This document shows positions 6,541 through 7,732 of a stretch of DNA of 7,732 nt, in pieces (the first letter of the stretch is position 1; each line of letters begins with the position of its first letter). The notes beneath the pieces were generated by a model. That model made no database searches and had not been told where the DNA came from. It was given only the letters and a program-made list of their open reading frames with translations. The DNA comes from Leptospiraceae bacterium (lineage in GTDB: Bacteria; Spirochaetota; Leptospiria; Leptospirales; Leptospiraceae): positions 1-7,732 of the forward strand of contig JADJSX010000005.1 in NCBI GenBank assembly GCA_016711485.1, read 5' to 3'. The position numbers were made by a program, and so were the translations under genes.

Positions 6541-6860
6541 TTAACAGGAATGCGAATTCAAAACCTACTTCCTTTCCCAATTGACTAGCCAAAATTATTT
6601 CACCACCGAGTATCTCTACTAGATGTTTAGTGATTGCCAAACCCAATCCTGATCCACCATATTTTCTGCTAGTGGATCCATCTAGTTGCTGAAAGACTCC
6701 GAAAATATGATCCAATTTGTTAGAGGAATTCCGATTCCGGTATCCATTACTTCAAATAACAGAGATGCCTTTTCTTTACTCACTTGTAATTGCACAGTTC
6801 CTGATTCCGTGAATTTAATCGCATTGGAAAGCAAGTTAGTCAAACTTGTGTGAGCCTCTG
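6541..6860 (-). other. Hybrid kinase: HATPase_c ATP-binding domain
   Basis: N-box TNLLSNAIKFTESGT (6790-6840), G1 box DTGIGIP (about 6725-6745), F-box IFGVFQQLDGSTSRKYGG and G2 box GSGLGLAITKHL (6620-6665), ending GKEVGFEFAF. All ATP-binding motifs are intact; slips occur near 6716-6722 and 6836-6842. Confidence 0.8.
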
Positions 6861-7007
6861 CCGATCTGATAGAATTGTCTCTGGCATATCTGATGCGATA
6901 TTAGCCGTAAATGAAATCCCTTTTTTTTCGGCTTGTGGGGTAAATACCCTTACTAAATAGGAGACCACTTCCTTCATTGAAAAATGTTGGAAGTCCAATT
7001 AACTTTC

Positions 7008-7204
7008 CAGATTCAATTTTGAAAGATCTAAAATATCATTGATGAGTGTAAGAAGTTGGTTTCCACTTCACTGATTACTTTGGCGGATTCAATGTCCTCT
7101 TCTGTTAGGTTTTTTTCCTTGGTTCTCCGCAAGATTTTGGAAAGAATTAAAATGCTATTGAGAGGAGTGCAATTCGGTGGGACATATTTGCCAAAAAATT
7201 CTGA
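7008..7204 (-). other. Hybrid kinase: HisKA dimerisation/phosphoacceptor domain
   Basis: Expected FLANMSHELRTPLNS is present but scrambled by several indels around 7160-7195; the phosphoacceptor His codon is at 7177-7179. The next helix ILILSKILRRTKEKNLTEED continues to VISEV, then after another slip NQLLTLINDILDLSKIESGKL. The box order is typical of HisKA. Confidence 0.72.
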
Positions 7205-7732
7205 TTTGTATCGATTTGCCATTGTTAGGTCAGAGGCTTTTCTTTCAGAGTCTCGAAATGCTTCTTCTAACTGATTGCTCTGCGATTCTAACAACTGATT
7301 TTTTCGTTGTGTTTCTTCTTGTTGCGCTCTTAACTCTTCTTGGCTTTGATTTTCAGTTCTTCATTTGTGATCTCATTTCCTCGGATTGACTGCGAAGTTC
7401 TTCTGTTAAGTCACCATCTCTTCATTAGTCCTTGTTAACGAAATTTGTTTTTCCCTTTAAGGCTTCTGATTGCAAACGAGTCTCCTTCAAGAGCAGTATT
7501 GTATTCAGCCGATTGCAAATTCGCGAGATGAATCCTGAGTGCATTCGATACAGATTTCAAGAAATCATACATTTTAGATTCTAACGGTTTAGATGTTGCC
7601 AATCCTAAAACTGCAAATACTTCCCTGTTGGAGAGAAATCGGATATAGAATCAATTCATTAGGAGAGAATTCAGCCAGACCCAGTTTCAATGATTAGCGT
7701 ACTAGGTAGGAACCGGAGAAATTACAACTTCC
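7205..7732 (-). other. Hybrid kinase: end of GAF domain and coiled-coil signalling helix
   Basis: Joined frames read LAEFSPNELILYPISLQQG then VFAVLGLATSKPL, the last strands of a GAF domain, then YDFLKSVSNALRIHLANLQS, its closing helix. A coiled coil follows with repeated EELRSQSEEMRSQM and KEELRAQQEETQRKNQLL, ending ERKASDLTMANRYKSEF just before the HisKA box. This helix relays the input to the kinase core and resembles the helices CheR modifies in receptors. Several frameshifts occur at about 7340-7460 and 7615-7670. Confidence 0.65.

Larger units (their letters stand above)
5552..7732 (-). pseudogene. Hybrid sensor histidine kinase, GAF-HisKA-HATPase-REC-REC-REC, heavily frameshifted and partial
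   Basis: About 725 codons are visible; the N-terminus lies beyond the right edge. By joining frames I can follow, in order: the end of a GAF domain, a long EEL/EEM-rich coiled coil, HisKA, HATPase_c and three receivers, ending in MDWLKDI at 5552. This matches the known HAMP/GAF hybrid-kinase architecture with three C-terminal receivers. At least fifteen single-base indels interrupt the frame; the longest unbroken pieces are 7028-7294, 6524-6715 and 5552-5746. Stops appear only after a frame slip; I saw none in the corrected frame. The second half of receiver 2 and the first half of receiver 3 seem to be missing. The gene is first in the visible operon, 7 nt from cheR. It would be the input kinase whose signalling state CheR/CheB could tune. 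Either the sequence is error-prone here or the gene is decaying. Confidence 0.82.

Noticed and set aside
7056..7389. Plus-strand open frames opposite the hybrid kinase
   Set aside because: They are shadows; the minus-strand reading gives coiled-coil and HisKA sequence.
1..7732. CRISPR array, tRNA, rRNA, phage or toxin-antitoxin signals
   Set aside because: No regularly spaced repeats, tRNA cloverleaf, rRNA core sequence or relevant protein motifs were seen on either strand.

Overview
The window is AT-rich, bacterial and dominated by signalling genes. Clear AGGAG-type ribosome binding sites, a Dps gene, stand-alone receiver/histidine-kinase proteins and a CheR/CheB pair tied to a large hybrid kinase fit a Leptospira-like spirochaete best. 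This is inference from style and content; a Bacteroidota or other low-GC Gram-negative host cannot be excluded.

Layout. (1) Positions 1-253, minus strand: start of a Dps ferritin-like protein running off the left edge. (2) 254-553: intergenic, with a perfect 9-bp inverted repeat and a possible promoter. (3) 554-1629, plus strand: receiver plus histidine-kinase-like protein, broken by four single-base indels, with lysine at the usual phosphoacceptor histidine position. (4) Minus strand, read from right to left: a GAF / coiled-coil / HisKA / HATPase / REC-REC-REC hybrid kinase entering from the right edge (7732-5552, heavily frameshifted), then cheR (5544-4660, intact), cheB (starts 4667), then a second receiver-histidine kinase (2825-1712). 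The gene junctions are a 7-nt gap, an 8-nt overlap and a 4-nt ATGA overlap, so this is one tightly coupled operon. (5) Inside cheB sits a 1265-bp IS3-family insertion sequence (3325-4589), transposase on the plus strand. It separates the catalytic serine (codon 10) from the rest of the enzyme.

How the genes would work together: no MCP, CheA, CheW or flagellar gene is visible. The CheR methyltransferase and a receiver-less CheB methylesterase lie between a multi-receiver hybrid kinase and a small receiver-kinase. The likely reading is a non-flagellar phosphorelay with a reversible methylation arm, whose demethylation arm has been knocked out by the insertion sequence in this strain.

Quality caution: nearly every break in the reading frames is a one-base indel, often in a homopolymer, and once the frame is corrected I see no in-frame nonsense codons. 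This points to indel-type sequencing error as the main cause. However, the damage is concentrated in 770-1010 and 5800-7732 while cheR and most of 997-3300 are clean, so true decay of the hybrid kinase gene is not ruled out. The insertion in cheB is a real structural change.
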